This document shows positions 1 through 12,740 of a stretch of 64,000 bases of DNA, one piece after another (position 1 is the first letter of the stretch; each line of letters opens with the position of its first letter). Location: the NCBI RefSeq assembly GCF_019112545.1, contig NW_025064880.1, forward strand, positions 2,602,054 through 2,666,053. Reading direction: 5' to 3'. The position numbers and the translations under genes are program-made. Source of the DNA: Guyanagaster necrorhizus (Eukaryota; Basidiomycota; Agaricomycetes; Agaricales; Physalacriaceae). The notes beneath the pieces were generated by a model. That model was not told where the DNA came from. It made no database searches and saw only the letters and a list, made by a program, of their open reading frames with translations.

Positions 1-1400
1 GTTGACGCAACGGTTCCGTAAAGATCGACCGAGGCTTAGAAAAAAGATGCGCCTCGTCGTCGGGCTGCTATCATATAGAACTTACAGTACGCACAAATAA
101 GACTGATCGGATGCGAACCAAAAAATGCGTTAGTCCATACACATCGTTGAGCTGTGAAAATGTCCGCATCTGCGGGTAACAGGCCAAGATTAAAAGGTGG
201 ACGTCAGGTCTTTTTCATTTGACCCTTCTCCAACCGGGGCAGTATGACCAGGTTGACACGCAATGCTCAGATGTCCGCTTTCAGCGCTCGACTGTCGACA
301 ACACCTGATTGAACCAGAAAGTACATCAATCAATATGTAACCTTGCTGTGAAAAATCCATACTGACGTTCTTCAAGTTATTCTGGATAAAGGTAGGTGCA
401 TGAGACCGGCCAAGTCTAGGAAACTACTGATACAGACCAAGAAGACCGACAGATACTGCTTGATGTACTCTGTTTTAGTGATTTTTAGTCGGGATGGTGA
501 TTGCCGCAATGCAGAGGGAGCATTTGGGCAAAAGTAAGACAAACCTGGTGTTCCCAGTCAGCTCAATGTACAAGTATTCACAAGCAGATGGGCATCCTAC
601 CAATGGTGGTTATTCGTATTTCTTGGGGTGAAGAGTCGGGGGCTGTTGGACGGCCCAGCGGGTGTTGCGTTCACCGCTGCGTCGGTCGCATTCAAAGACT
701 GTTGAATGAATAAGCAGAGATACTCGCATGACAAGGGCATTGTAGATCAGCATCGAGGGGATAACCAGAGCCACTTGAGTTTTTGTTCTGCGCGATACAA
801 GAGAGAGGGCCCGAAAGGAAAAGACACGGGCTGGTTACCAGGTTAGAATATGATCGGACGTTGCAGGAAGGTCGTGGGAAAGCATTAGTAACATACACGA
901 TCACGTGCATTAACTAACAGTAATTTAAACAGTAAAAATTTGTTTCATGTCGGACCCTACCACAAAATAAGGGAATGTCATCAACTAAAAATATAAGTGT
1001 TGGTGGAGAGATGATGGGGACAAGGAATGGATCAATGAGGGGTTGAAATGGAAGAGGAAACCATTATAATATATATACTCAGAGCAGGGAATCTGTGCCT
1101 GCCGGTCAGAACGCGTTATAGATATGTGAAGATGATGCAGAATTAAAACCTACTCTACAATTATAAGGCTCCGCTGCAGCATGCGAGACGATGAACCAAG
1201 AAATCAATAGGTCGCCCAGGATTTAATCTCGGCAACATGTACAACTTTCGTAGTAAGATAAGAAAAACAGCTACGTAGTCATAGAGATATAATGTGCACC
1301 GTCACTTACTATCTCCTTTGAATAACCACCAGGACCCATTGGTGGAGTTCTTGAGACGAGTGATCATCAACGGGACCTGGGTAGACTTTCCCCTGCTTTT
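1..1400. other. Left-edge region without a recognised gene
   Basis: I find no open frame with a recognisable domain, tRNA or repeat in this stretch. The short ORFs on both strands have no family motif and overlap each other. Around 1040-1090 the sequence is AT-rich. It may hold untranslated or decayed sequence to the left of the GNAT gene and its inverted fragment. Confidence 0.4.
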
Positions 1401-1555
1401 GGCTTAGGTTCTTCTGCTTTTGGCTTAGTTTCCTCTCACCCTGCGGCCTGTATTGCTTTATCGGCAATCGGAGGCGAGCGCTAGTGCTCTGGTGACTACT
1501 AGGTATCGTTGACCGGCCTATATACTTTACAGATCGTCATTGGATCAACAATATC
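1401..1555 (+). repeat. Inverted 155-bp copy of part of the GNAT gene
   Basis: This segment is the reverse complement of 2082-2236, with only two differences that I can find (positions near 1405 and 1520). It covers the end of one GNAT exon, the following intron and the start of the next exon. Outside it the two flanks diverge at once. The arms are separated by 526 bp, so a transcript crossing both could fold into a long hairpin. Confidence 0.9.
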
Positions 1556-1814
1556 TTACCCAAGATCTCTGCGAGTCCAAGGATTGGCCAACACCTGCGG
1601 CCATCGTCATGATCTTAACTGCAAGTTATAATGGGATTAAGAGCTACCGAACCTATTATCATTCTTATAGTTCACCGAAAGGGCGAATCAATCGACTAAG
1701 GATCATTGAGATGTCAGCTGGAAGGAAGGTTTTCCAGATGGCGCAAGATAAGATTATTGTAATACATGCTATGATACATTTAGTACAAACAAGGACATAA
1801 GAAAGAGATATCGA

Positions 1815-2788
1815 TCAGAGAGGGAGAACCTTGACAACGATCAGAAATTCATGGCCTTCGAGCAGCTCACCCAAGGGCCACGATCCTGAAGATGCAACAT
1901 GTGCCTTCAGAGCAGCTAGCGGCTCTTCGCGATCAACATAAAACTTTGTATCGACAGAAGAGACTGTCCCGGCAGCGGGCCGCTCCTCAAAAAGCGATCC
2001 CCGAAGTTGAGCGTCCTTGAGGTAGTCCACCGTCGCCACCGATAACATCCTAGGGGCGGTGCGACGGATGAAGTCGAGGTCGATATTGTTGATCCAATGA
2101 CGATCTGTAAAGTATACAGGCCGGTCAACGATACCTAGTAGTCACCAGAGCACTAGCGCTCGCCTCCGATTGCCGATAAAGCAATACAGGCCGCAGGGTG
2201 AGAGGAAACTAAGCCAAAAGCAGAAGAACCTGAGCCATTGCGCAGCATGCGGAGAAGCATCGTTGCGATTCCTCTGCGACGATGCTTTGAGTGTACCACA
2301 AGCTGTGTAATCCAGCTGACGAGTCCTGGAGAGCACAGTAAGTGCCAGAAGTGTATTCCCATCTGTGGCTTACCATCTCCATAGCTCCATTGGGTGGCAA
2401 AGGCATAGCCGACAAGGGTACCATCATTGAGTGTACAAAGTGCAAGTGTCGTATGCGCTGGATCACTGAGACACTCCGCACGTGCTTTCGAAGGCGACAA
2501 TTTTACATGTGCGCCTAGGATGAAATACCTTTCAGTGGGCGAATGATGCCAGGATGGCCTGCGGCATCTGTATTTTTTTTTACACATACCTGGTTTCAGA
2601 AGAGAATTTTGTTTAGCAGCTTCGCTACTCCAGACTCCATAGTGGGCCCCAAATAGCTCTGTGCACGCTGTCAAATAGGCATCAGTAACGTCGATACCCT
2701 TGACAATGCCGAAATGCAAGTCAGTCATCGAAGAACGTATGAAACAGGCGGAAATGACGTGCGATGATGGGATCGCCCCATTAGTCAT
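1815..2788 (-). CDS. GNAT-family N-acetyltransferase, multi-exon
   Basis: Fungal GCN5-related acyltransferase of unknown substrate. The frames on the minus strand give, in order, an N-terminal region; a stretch ending LVGYAFATQW; the acetyl-CoA-binding core TQLVVHSKHRRRGIA with the R-x-x-G-I/A loop and a following MLLRML helix; FGLVSSHPAACIAL; and the C-terminal part with LRGSLFEE and ending HEFLIVVKVLPL, a tail I recognise from this fungal GNAT group. Introns of ordinary size join these frames: one near 2590-2528, one opening GTAAGC near 2380, and one at 2157-2105 that needs a GC donor because a TAG lies just after GGER. The start is uncertain (2788 or an internal Met near 2728). Either the GC-AG intron is real or the gene is a recent pseudogene. 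Function beyond acetyltransfer cannot be told. Confidence 0.7.
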
Positions 2789-3059
2789 ATTTGACGCTGA
2801 TTGGCAATGCTCTCCGTTGCTCGCCGATTGAGATCTTCAACGACGTCGACGACTTATGCGTACTCTCCACCACCACCACCATCGTCAGTTGCACGTCAAA
2901 TACGAAGTGATATGCCGTCCTCGCTCTGCCAATTTTTTGCCTTCCTGCGAGATCATGGTTCCGCCTACCCGACCAGATTACTCAGTTATTAGTGTTCCCT
3001 GACTCAGCCATTCCCCCCGACGGAGTCTCGACCATCCCGTTCGTCTTTTCCCCGTAGCC

Positions 3060-3067
3060 TATATAAA
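3060..3067 (+). promoter_or_regulatory. TATA box upstream of OYE gene 1
   Basis: TATATAAA lies 28 nt before the chosen ATG at 3096. It is a perfect TATA element, although such close spacing would make a very short 5' leader. It may serve a strongly inducible promoter, as is common for OYE genes. Confidence 0.45.
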
Positions 3068-3095
3068 TTGGATTGACTTTCCCTAGGATGATACA

Positions 3096-4374
3096 ATGAC
3101 CATGGCTCCCAAACTTTTCCAACCAACAAATGTCGGCCCAATATCGCTCAACCATCGCGTAGTGTTGGCTCCTCTGACGCGTTTCCGTGCATCGAAGGCG
3201 CATATACCCCATGTTAACATAGTGAAGGAGTACTATGAGCAACGTGCTCATACCCCCGGGACCCTTCTTATTACCGAGGCCACGTACATCGCTGAACGAG
3301 CAGGAGGATACGACAATGTTCCAGGGATTTGGAATCAGGATCAGATAGATGCTTGGAAAGAGGTGCAGAATGATCAGTCCATTTTTGTAATGTTATATTC
3401 ACGGAGCAGTAGATCACGTCCGCTGTCCATGCGAAAGGTTCATACATGTTCTGCCAGTTGTGGGCGCTAGGCCGAGCAGCAGATCCGAAAATTCTCGCAT
3501 CGGAGGGTCTACCATACGTGTCTGCATCTGACGTCGGATTATCGCATGAGGCGGTCGCGCCTCGACCACTGACTGTAGAAGAAATCCAAGAGTACGTCGA
3601 GTTATATGCGCAGGCTGCTCGGAATGCCATCAGTGCGGGATTCGACGGAGTAGAAATTCACGGAGCCAACGGTTATCTTTTGGACCAGTTCACGCAAGAC
3701 GTGACAAATAAACGTACGGATGTATATGGAGGCAGGATTTCTAACAGGGTGCGGTTCCCGTTAGAGGTTGTGGATGCCGTTGCGTCGGCCATAGGACCCG
3801 AGAGGGTTGGTTACCGGATCAGTCCGTGGAATAATTCAAATGGTGTGCATTTCCATGATCTTATCACGAGTGATTCGCTCAAAGAATGCACCAGGGATGA
3901 CGATGGTCGACCCGAAACCCACGTTCGGATTCCTTGCCTCGCAGCTAAAGGCGCGGCAGCCAAGGTTAGCATACCTTCATGTTGTGGAGCCGAGGATGGT
4001 CGGTTTGTATGATCGTCTGGATGAGGATATTGGGGCACATGAGGAGAATGATTTCATCCGTCGGGTCTGGTCTCCAAAGTCATTGATATCAGCGGGAGGG
4101 TACAATCGCGAATCTGCAATCGATACAGCAGAAAATAAAGGGGACTTGATTGGCTTTGGAAGGCACTTCATCGCGAATGTATGAGGTTTTTTTCCCTTAT
4201 CTGATAGATAACTGAAACATTCGTTTGCAGCCTGACCTGGTGTATAGACTAGAGAGAGACATCGCTCTGAACGCATACAATAGAAAGACGTTCTACCTTC
4301 GTGGAGAAACTATACCAACAGGATACACAGACTATCCGTTCGCCGAAGATTACAGTGCCAAGCCATTATTATAG
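3096..4374 (+). CDS. NADH:flavin oxidoreductase / Old Yellow Enzyme, copy 1
   Basis: FMN-dependent ene-reductase of the OYE family, which reduces activated C=C bonds of enones using NAD(P)H. My four-exon model is 3096-3362, 3413-3842, 3895-4178 and 4231-4374; every junction is in phase and ends with TAG. Visible family marks are LAPLTRFRA near the N-terminus (flavin-contacting Thr), the substrate-binding His-Asn pair in EIHGANGYLLDQF, TDVYGG with the active-site tyrosine region, LHVVEPR, and the FGRHFIAN + PDLV C-terminal phosphate-binding segment. The length (about 374 codons) is normal for the family. The second Met at 3102 is an alternative start. The paralogue at 8515 keeps the same later introns. 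Endogenous substrate unknown. Confidence 0.9.
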
Positions 4375-5569
4375 ACGTAAGTGTCTTGTCGCTTGATGTA
4401 ACAGCTTTGTGTTGATCATCCCCAAGTGTCAGTTTGTCTTATCCTAGTTAATAATAACAGCAAGGATTGTTTGAGCTACTACGCCAACATGAAATTTCCC
4501 GAATATCTCTAACGATCTTCTCCATCCGGGATCAATGCAGAATGAGAAATCCGGCATGAATTTCCGTCAATGATCGAAGGCCCATTGTCTATCTGACCTC
4601 ATGGATATTCCAGGACAGGTAGCTGCTGGAGCTATTTTTCCGGCTTGCTTCCCTTGGCTGAGCCAAGCCATGACAGAGACATGTCCACGGAGATTACCTT
4701 GTGAGCTCCGGTTGTGATTTCTGCTCGGACAGCTGGGACGGTTTTCAGATTGGGGCTCGGCTCCCAACCACCACGGAGCAAGCATCGGCTACTTCCGTCG
4801 CTTCCAAAGACAGAACAAGACTTACACTCGTTATCAAAGAAAGAGTCAACTTCTGTTCGTACAGTGTAGGAAAGAACCTGATCTTTTGCCCGGTCTAAGG
4901 TCTACACTTATCATGTAACCATTGTTTCGTGACAGCGCATGCAGGTTCCCAACATGCCCTGCCACCTCTGGTGGGAGTCGGAGGGTTTGATTCATTTCCT
5001 GTTCTAAGGGAAGAGGGAACAACCATTTCTCGGATCGCCGCAGGTCCCAGTAGGCCCAGCCAACAGGTTTTCTTCGAGGACCTCTTGTCACCTCTAACAA
5101 CGTTTTCGTTCGATGCGTCACCAAGACCATTGTGATGAGTGGAATAATAAAGTACCGTTGAACTTTATCCATCATTGAAGCGAACTGAGCTCTCCGGTGC
5201 AGATTCATCTGTTCTTCTCTTTCTTGCCCATAGAATTAACAGAGTACTTCGAATAAGGTAAGGTTATCACAGCTCCCTCACCGGAAAGATTTCCCGTAGC
5301 GCGGGACGACTGGGCTGGGATGTTCAATGATGTAAACCCGTCGTTGCCGGAGACCCTTCCATTTGAACCCAACCTTGTTTTCTAGGGTCACGGTTGAGTG
5401 CAGCCATGGAGATCAGGTGTCAAGTCGAGAGTAAGCGCTACGAAGGGATCCGTTATCATACATTTACCGCGCTAATTTTCCGTAGTGAGCGTATAAACGG
5501 CAGAAGGCCTCCCTCAGTAGGTCAACCAACCAGTCTTTCTCTCACTATCCTCATAAAAGTCGCAGAACA
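4375..5569. other. Intergenic region between OYE 1 and the pectate lyase relic
   Basis: No supported gene. Two minus-strand ORFs (72 and 120 codons, 4567-5208) have no motif and no coding-like conservation that I can recognise. The last 100 bases before 5570 would be the former promoter of the pectate lyase gene. Confidence 0.35.
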
Positions 5570-6857
5570 ATGATCTTCAAAACCTTTGTCGTTGTCGCAC
5601 TCCTTGCGGTTGCCAACGCACGCCCTAACTGTCGCGCAGCTAGCTGCACCTTCCCCGCCCCGCTTTCAACCAGCAGTCTTTCCTCATCCAAGACCATCGA
5701 AGCTGGTGAATCTTTTGATGCACACCCACTGGTCCGTTCGCATGCCCCAGGACCCTACTGATATTTCATAGGGCGGAAACGTCAGGTTCGACCGAGGATC
5801 CGGTGCGTGCGAAGGACAAACCGAAGAAGGCGATGCTGCCGCTGTCTTCCTCCTTGAGGAGGGCACGACTCTGTCGAATGTCGTGATCGTATGTAACTAC
5901 TTTCATTCTAGTCGTTGTTAATTTTTTTTCTGACGTATTCGTAGGGGAACAGATCAAGCAGAGGGTATTCACTGTCTCGGATCGTGCACGTTGACCAATG
6001 GTGAGTGACTGTATCATACTTTTCTTTGCGATCCTTTAACGTTGACTTCGCGACGGTGTGGTTCGGTAAGGAATAGTAGTGCTTATAAATTTAAAATGAA
6101 CGCGTACTCATATCAACATTTTGCTGTGGTAGAGGATGTTTGTGAGGTACGTGAGAACCGTGTTCCTTCGTAGTCCATTTTGCTCACGAACAGGAGCAGG
6201 ACGCGATCACCATTAAATGAGAGTCAGAAACCTCCACCATCACAGGAGGAGGTGCCAAAGGCGCTGACGACAAGGTCGTCCAGCACAATGGAGGTACGCT
6301 GCTAGCTAGATGAAAGGCACCAATAATGACGAGGGTATAATTAGGCGGCACCATTGCTATTGATAGCTTCTGTGTACGGGATTCTGTTATACATGTCTGC
6401 GACTTTGTCTTATTCATCACCATTACACTAGGTCGAAGACTTCGGTAAGCTTTACAGAAGCTGCGGTAATTGCGACGAGTAAGTAATTATTTTGCGTCTT
6501 CACATCGTTCAGTCCGCTCATCCTTAACGTGGTGTGAATTTGCCCAGCACTCAACCTTTTCCAATATTATCGCCTCTTCTGGAAGCACCTTGGCTGGAAT
6601 CAACTTTAACGTAAGCTGATTCGATTCTTGTTCCCCCCATACTTTCAGCTAATGATCATTTTTAGTACGGAGACACTGCCATCTTCGACACGGAGTAAGA
6701 CTTGATCTTTTTCTCCTCTTCCACGGGCTGATGGATTATTAGTACTATTGGAACGGACGACGTCGACAGTATTTGTGATACCTACGAAGGCAATGACACT
6801 GGTGATGAGCCAACGAAGTTGACTTCTAATACTTCTAATGACTACTGCCAGTTCTAG
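5570..6857 (+). pseudogene. Pectate lyase, family PL3, disabled
   Basis: Secreted pectate lyases of family PL3 cleave polygalacturonate by beta-elimination. The relic begins with a hydrophobic signal peptide (MIFKTFVVVALLAVANA). It then runs through many short exons showing RFDRGSGACEGQ, AAVFLLEEGTTLSNVVI, DQAEGIHCLGSCTLTN, EDVCE, DAITIK, GGGAKGADDKVVQHNGG and KLYRSCGNC, all PL3 hallmarks in the right order. It ends at DYCQF. Three lesions are visible. The exon after TTLSNVVI resumes one base out of frame (5945-5947). The exon beginning VWF has no AG acceptor before it (CGACG at 6051-6055). A TGA at 6218-6220 follows DAITIK where the family continues in frame. The first intron (5732-5771) is only 40 nt. 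Assembly error at all three sites is unlikely but not excluded. Confidence 0.75.
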
Positions 6858-7426
6858 TCAGACCGCTTTGATACACATCGGTCGAACATCTTGTGCTCTT
6901 TGATCTAATTAAATGCCATCCCAGTGGCTTCAATGCGAATTCTAGTTCACCCCAAATGTTGCTGCAACAACGAACCCAAAATTACTCCCAACGATGCGGC
7001 ATCTACTAATCATGTAGTCGGAAAACTAACCGATGCATGCGTAGAAGTCACAGCATGGTGATACACCGACTCAGCGAATCGACTTGGGTGTCTATACCTG
7101 CTATCGAGGCAATATTGAGTTCCCTGGGACGAAAGAAGTGTCATTCAACCTCCACCTCCTGTGTTCGTTCGCTACGTCATGACAGTGTTGAGAACATTAC
7201 TCCCTTCTTTCAGTCGTGGGTTGACAGAAGTGTTTATATTTACGGCGCAGCGGCCGTTCATCGATGTAGGCCTAGATTCAAGGCCGAAGGAGAGGGGGCC
7301 CCTGTAGGTGGGAGCTCATCCACGACTGCTTTCCCTCGTTCGCTCTTTCATGCGTGGCTAATGTAATGGTCTACAGTCGAAGAATCAGAAGGACGAACCG
7401 ACATGGCTCCTCCCAAATAGTTCAGC
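6858..7426. other. Intergenic region between pectate lyase and DUF6535 relics
   Basis: A 109-codon plus-strand ORF (7037-7366) has no recognisable domain and biased, low-complexity composition. I regard it as chance. Nothing else is seen here. Confidence 0.35.
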
Positions 7427-8195
7427 TCACCGGATTAGCGACACGTCGCAGGAGAAGCGTATGGCTGGTGATATTCGTCGAAAATCAATTGTTGTATTTG
7501 GTTCAAGCGTAACGGCGACTTTGTTTATTTCGAGCAAGAAGGACGTTATGCCTCTCGCGTCCCACTGGTGCAGTTGTCTACTTGAGCAGAACAGCGAGTT
7601 CTCTGTAAACCAATGATCTTGGGTACCTGCCAAGTCTCTAGTCCAGCGTATCGCACCTGTCGGATTTTTGCGTGCTTACGCGCAAAGCTGTCAGAAACAA
7701 CGGCGACATATTGATGGAGCCATTGCTTTACCGAAATGGAGACTAGGGCAGTGATGAGACTGAGAGTCAAGCTGATGAACCACAAGCTGTTCGTCCACTC
7801 ATCGGGATGGCTGGGAGAAGAAAAGGTAGTAGGGGAGGAAGGAATAGAATATTGGGAGCCGTTCGATGTGGTGACCTTAAGGATTTCAAAGATAAGAAGT
7901 ATAGATGCCTGGTTGTAATTTGGTTGCATGTATTGTGACGTTTGTGCGACGAATGTTGTGAGTACTGCAGAAAAAAGACCCGCCTACAATATCGTTAGAC
8001 CATTGGAAGTCCAATTTTTGAAAGAGACCCGTGACTCAGAAAGATAAGTAGGACATCAATGGCATCCCCCCACTCTGCCAACATATTGGTGTCAAACTCG
8101 GTGGCTTCGTCAAGGTAGATGGACCATATCCGTGCATTGTCGGACATCTCCTGGCCGTAAGGATCGGGAGGGCAGCGCGTCTTATAGTTGCGTGC
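7427..8195 (-). pseudogene. DUF6535 membrane-protein fragment
   Basis: DUF6535 proteins are basidiomycete multi-pass membrane proteins of unknown function. Here an exon from 8195 carries CPPDPYGQEM...IWSIYLDEATEFD and ends DAIDVLLIF. The next exon from 7983 opens AGLFSAVLTTFVAQTSQ and contains a hydrophobic helix with SLITALVSISVKQWLHQYV and RYAGLETWQVPKIIGL. This is the usual DUF6535 N-terminal half. The frame then breaks near 7580, and only about 50 further codons in another frame (ending 7427) follow, far short of the several hundred residues usual in the family. The intron donor after LLIF reads CTGAGT instead of GTGAGT (base 8039). No first exon with a convincing start was found. Confidence 0.7.
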
Positions 8196-8514
8196 CTAAA
8201 ATATATAAATACTTCACAGCAGAAAAGTACAAGCAACCAAATACACTAAGTCTTCCAAAATGCAGCTGATTCCTTTTCAGTCCAAAAAACCTTCCGCTCG
8301 ATCAGTGACCACGTCAACAGCACGGAATGCGCCTGCCGCTTATTTTGTTTTAGAGTTACCATAGATTCCAGAACCAACAGCTGACAAAAAGGGAGCAACG
8401 AGATAATATACCTCTCTTACTCAGCCCGATGGCGACATTAGTGTTTGTCAGCTAGTAATATCAGCATCATATATCTAAGGGGATTACGGATTCTTACTAT
8501 TTGTACATTGATAA

Positions 8515-9766
<1,252 letters not shown>

Positions 9767-9889
9767 AAAGTGTAGATACCAGGATGCAGATTAATTACAT
9801 ACCATGTGAATATTCCAATGCACAGACTTTAATGTTTTATTTAACATTTATAATTCGTTATGGAGTTAAGATCAGACAAGGAAACAATT

Positions 9890-10800
9890 ACCACCTGCTA
9901 ATATAAACGGATGACTCACAGCGAGACATACGGGGACAGAGACGGGACGCAGGCATTCGAGTTTAGCATGGACTTAGAGGAGAAAGCAGAGGTCTATGAC
10001 CGAGAAATGGCTGCCCTCGCCATCCGAGCAATGAAAGCGATGAACTACATGAAAGAAGATGAAGAAGTAAAACACTTACACTTCTTTGCAGACAACACAT
10101 CAGCATTTGATGCCATATTCGACCCCCTACCCAAAACTGGTCAAGCATTTCTCAATAGTTTTCCATCGATACACATGCCAATTTCTTGACAGCAACCTAG
10201 CACATACAATCAAAAGTTCATGGTGCCCAAGTCACAAGGACATTGCAGGAAATGAAGGAGCAGATTACTTGGCAAAGAAGGAAGAAGAAAAATACAATGG
10301 AAGTCATAGGCAGAACAAGAGCCAATGTTGAGAAGGGAAGCAGAGGCAAGGACACTGGAAGAGTGGAGGAAGGTGTGGGAGGCCAGCCCCAAATGTGGAC
10401 ACTACGCGATGGCAAACAGAATCCCACTGTCACTGAAGCCAACATGGCACCTCTTAGGTCTCGCAATGAAAAGGGAAATATTCAGCCAAGTTCTTCAGTG
10501 CAGAACAGGCCATGGATACACAGGTGAGTACTATTCATGATTTGTACCAAGCAAGGATGTTGACTGTCCTTGTGGTGAGACATTCCAGACACGGGAGCAC
10601 ATCCTATATGAATGCCTTCTCTATGAAGAGCAATGAGAGACTCTTCGAGATGTGTCAAGGACCATATACCTACCAGACATCCTTATTGAAGGAGATCCAT
10701 ACACAATATCATTTGTTTCTTGCTTACCTTTTTACTCTATCACATTCTGTGTTCTTACTTACCCATTTTGTCTACATCTCGATCACTTACTGATCACCCA
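9890..10800 (+). mobile_element. Non-LTR retrotransposon (LINE) 3' remnant with RNase H
   Basis: Frames on the plus strand, broken several times, show the RNase H region of basidiomycete LINEs: REMAALAIRAM, HFFADNTSAFDAIFD, WCPSHKDIAGNEGADYLAK (the H-x-x-I-x-G-N-E-x-A-D signature). A downstream RTGHGYTGEYY segment and CPCGETFQTREHILYECL, a zinc-binding tail seen at the end of such elements, follow. The reverse transcriptase is absent, as expected for a 5'-truncated insertion, and frameshifts show it is old. The end is not sharply defined. Confidence 0.75.
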
Positions 10801-11598
10801 TAAAAAACCCTAGAATAGCTTTTCCGCACCTCAGTTGTTTCTGCTATCGCTGTGTTGACTGAGTGTGTGTATATCTTTACCTTTACCATTCTACACAGAT
10901 GCTTACATAGCTCTTACAGTTTTTACAGATATCCTTTTCTTATTAGGTACAGTATTACTCAATATACCGAGGATATCTGTGCCTATCTCTTCTCACAGAA
11001 CTCCCCAAAACCGCATTCCACCCTTTCCCAATTGCATCGTAAAAGTGCTTTACACAAGCCCGGGACGAGGCCTAATACACTTGCATTAGGCTCCATAACA
11101 TGAATCTGACACCAAAATATGAGTTGTTTCTGCTATCACTGTGCCGACTGAGTTTCTTATGGATATCCTCCTCTCATCAATCCTCGGCACCAAGGAAGGA
11201 ATCACAGCGCCGAGTGATTTCACGAAAAACACGGAAGCGTTCACCTGTCCGGTAGAACCACCCCGTTAATCAAATGCTGAAAGCAAAAAAACAAGGAGCA
11301 ACTTTTTCGGACACGACCACGCGCATAGCCGGACCGGGTCCCACCGCTTTGTCCCCAGGCTCGAACAATGCGCGCTGAGCATCTAAAAGAACTAGTAATA
11401 TATATACAGCGGTTAGGCTGGTACGATTTTCTGATTTTTTATTTGCTATAGATCAACTATAGATACCTATTTTTTGGAATATTTGTGGGCAGTAAGGGAA
11501 GAACTACCCAACAATGGATATAGCGTAAAGATAACAATTACAAACGGACCTTTTGTCAAATACAGTAGTCGTTGTTCTTTTTGTCCATGCATACATAT
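10801..11598. other. AT-rich intergenic region before HMG-box gene 1
   Basis: Two overlapping short ORFs (10852-11103) have no recognised motif and read as low-complexity sequence. A phrase resembling TTGTTTCTGCTATC...GTG occurs twice (near 10835 and 11125), so part of this may be repeat-derived. No gene is supported. Confidence 0.3.
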
Positions 11599-12740
11599 TT
11601 AGGAGGGAAAAGCGCCAAAGTCAAAATACTCATCCGTATTGTGCAGCGGCGGGGTCGCGCCATCGTCAAAGTTCGAAGCACCTGGCCCCAACCCGAAGCC
11701 TCCGATAGGCCCGCCAGACGGATACCGGTAATAGCCTGCATCGAACAACGACAAGGTCACGCCATCGTCCAAGTTGCTAAAGTCCGACATGCCTAGCTCT
11801 GACCCGAGAGAGAAGTCACTGTCGACGTTGACCATAGGCATGCCATGTGGATACCAAGGAGTATTTGCGTTCGCCTCTGGTCTCATCTGAGGGCCGACTT
11901 GGATGGATTGAGGTGGCCGCATAGTCCCGTCAGCAAAGTCGTACTGGAGCAGTGATAAGTCAGTGTGAATCCCGTACAAGGAGAACAGTTCGACGAACCT
12001 GAGGTACGACCGGAGCAGGGTACGAGAGAGGTTGAGCACAAGCGAACACATCCGGGATGGGGAATGTGAGCGCAGGAGTAGCGATCTGGGGTGTCGCGAC
12101 CTCTGGCTCGGGGGTCGTGCGAGTAGGCGGGCTATAAAGAATGAAGGTAGCCTCCTGAGCAATGGTCATGGCCTTTTCTTCGACACCCTTTTTGCCTTTC
12201 CCGCGTTTTTGCTTCTTCCTCCTCAACATAGGTTTGTACTCATAGCCGGGGTGCTGCGCCTTATGTCTTTCGGCCACTTCGAGGGACTTCTTTTTGTACG
12301 GCTCCTTTTCCTGAGACGACAACTTGTTCCATTGTACCGAGACGTGCTTGTTAAGATCATTCGACTTGCAGTTGGGGTACTTGTCTTTAAATTCTTTGCG
12401 TCGTTCGGAGAGATAGATCATGAATTGGTTGGCCGGACGGCGGATATGGTCAGGTTTCAACAGGTGAGAAGCGACATGTCGACGACGCGAAGGGGCTGAA
12501 CTCGAAGCATCAGAGGGGGTGGATGGTATAGACGATGGGGCTTCAGACACCGGGTCGTCAGGGTGCACAGCACCGACGATGTTCAACATCGACAAGCCTT
12601 CATCTGTTAGGAACGGTTGGTGGGTGAGATACAGAAGACAAAGAGTCAATATTCGACTCACCGACCGCGTCGCACGCGACAGGTACCTGCTGGGACAATC
12701 GTTCGGAACGAATGGACGTAGTAGAACGAATGGGAGCCAT
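11599..12740 (-). CDS. HMG-box transcription factor 1 (MATA-HMG class)
   Basis: Sequence-specific DNA-binding protein with one HMG box. The model is 12740-12662, 12603-11999 and 11943-11599, 342 codons, all in phase with GT-AG introns. The box is in exon 2: IRRPANQFMIYLSERRKEF through LNKHVSVQWNKLS to EPYKKKSLEVAERHKAQHPG, the RPxNxF...W...YPxYxY pattern of the MATA/Sox-like class. A basic patch follows (LRRKKQKRGKGKKG), then a P/T/S-rich stretch and an acidic C-terminus ending DEYFDFGAFPS, a plausible activation region. The start is chosen at MAPIRSTTSIR because the paralogue at 38770-39819 begins MPPVRSIPVRR with the same first-intron position and phase. A longer ORF running to 13054 crosses intron 1 and is rejected. 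Target genes are unknown. Confidence 0.85.
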
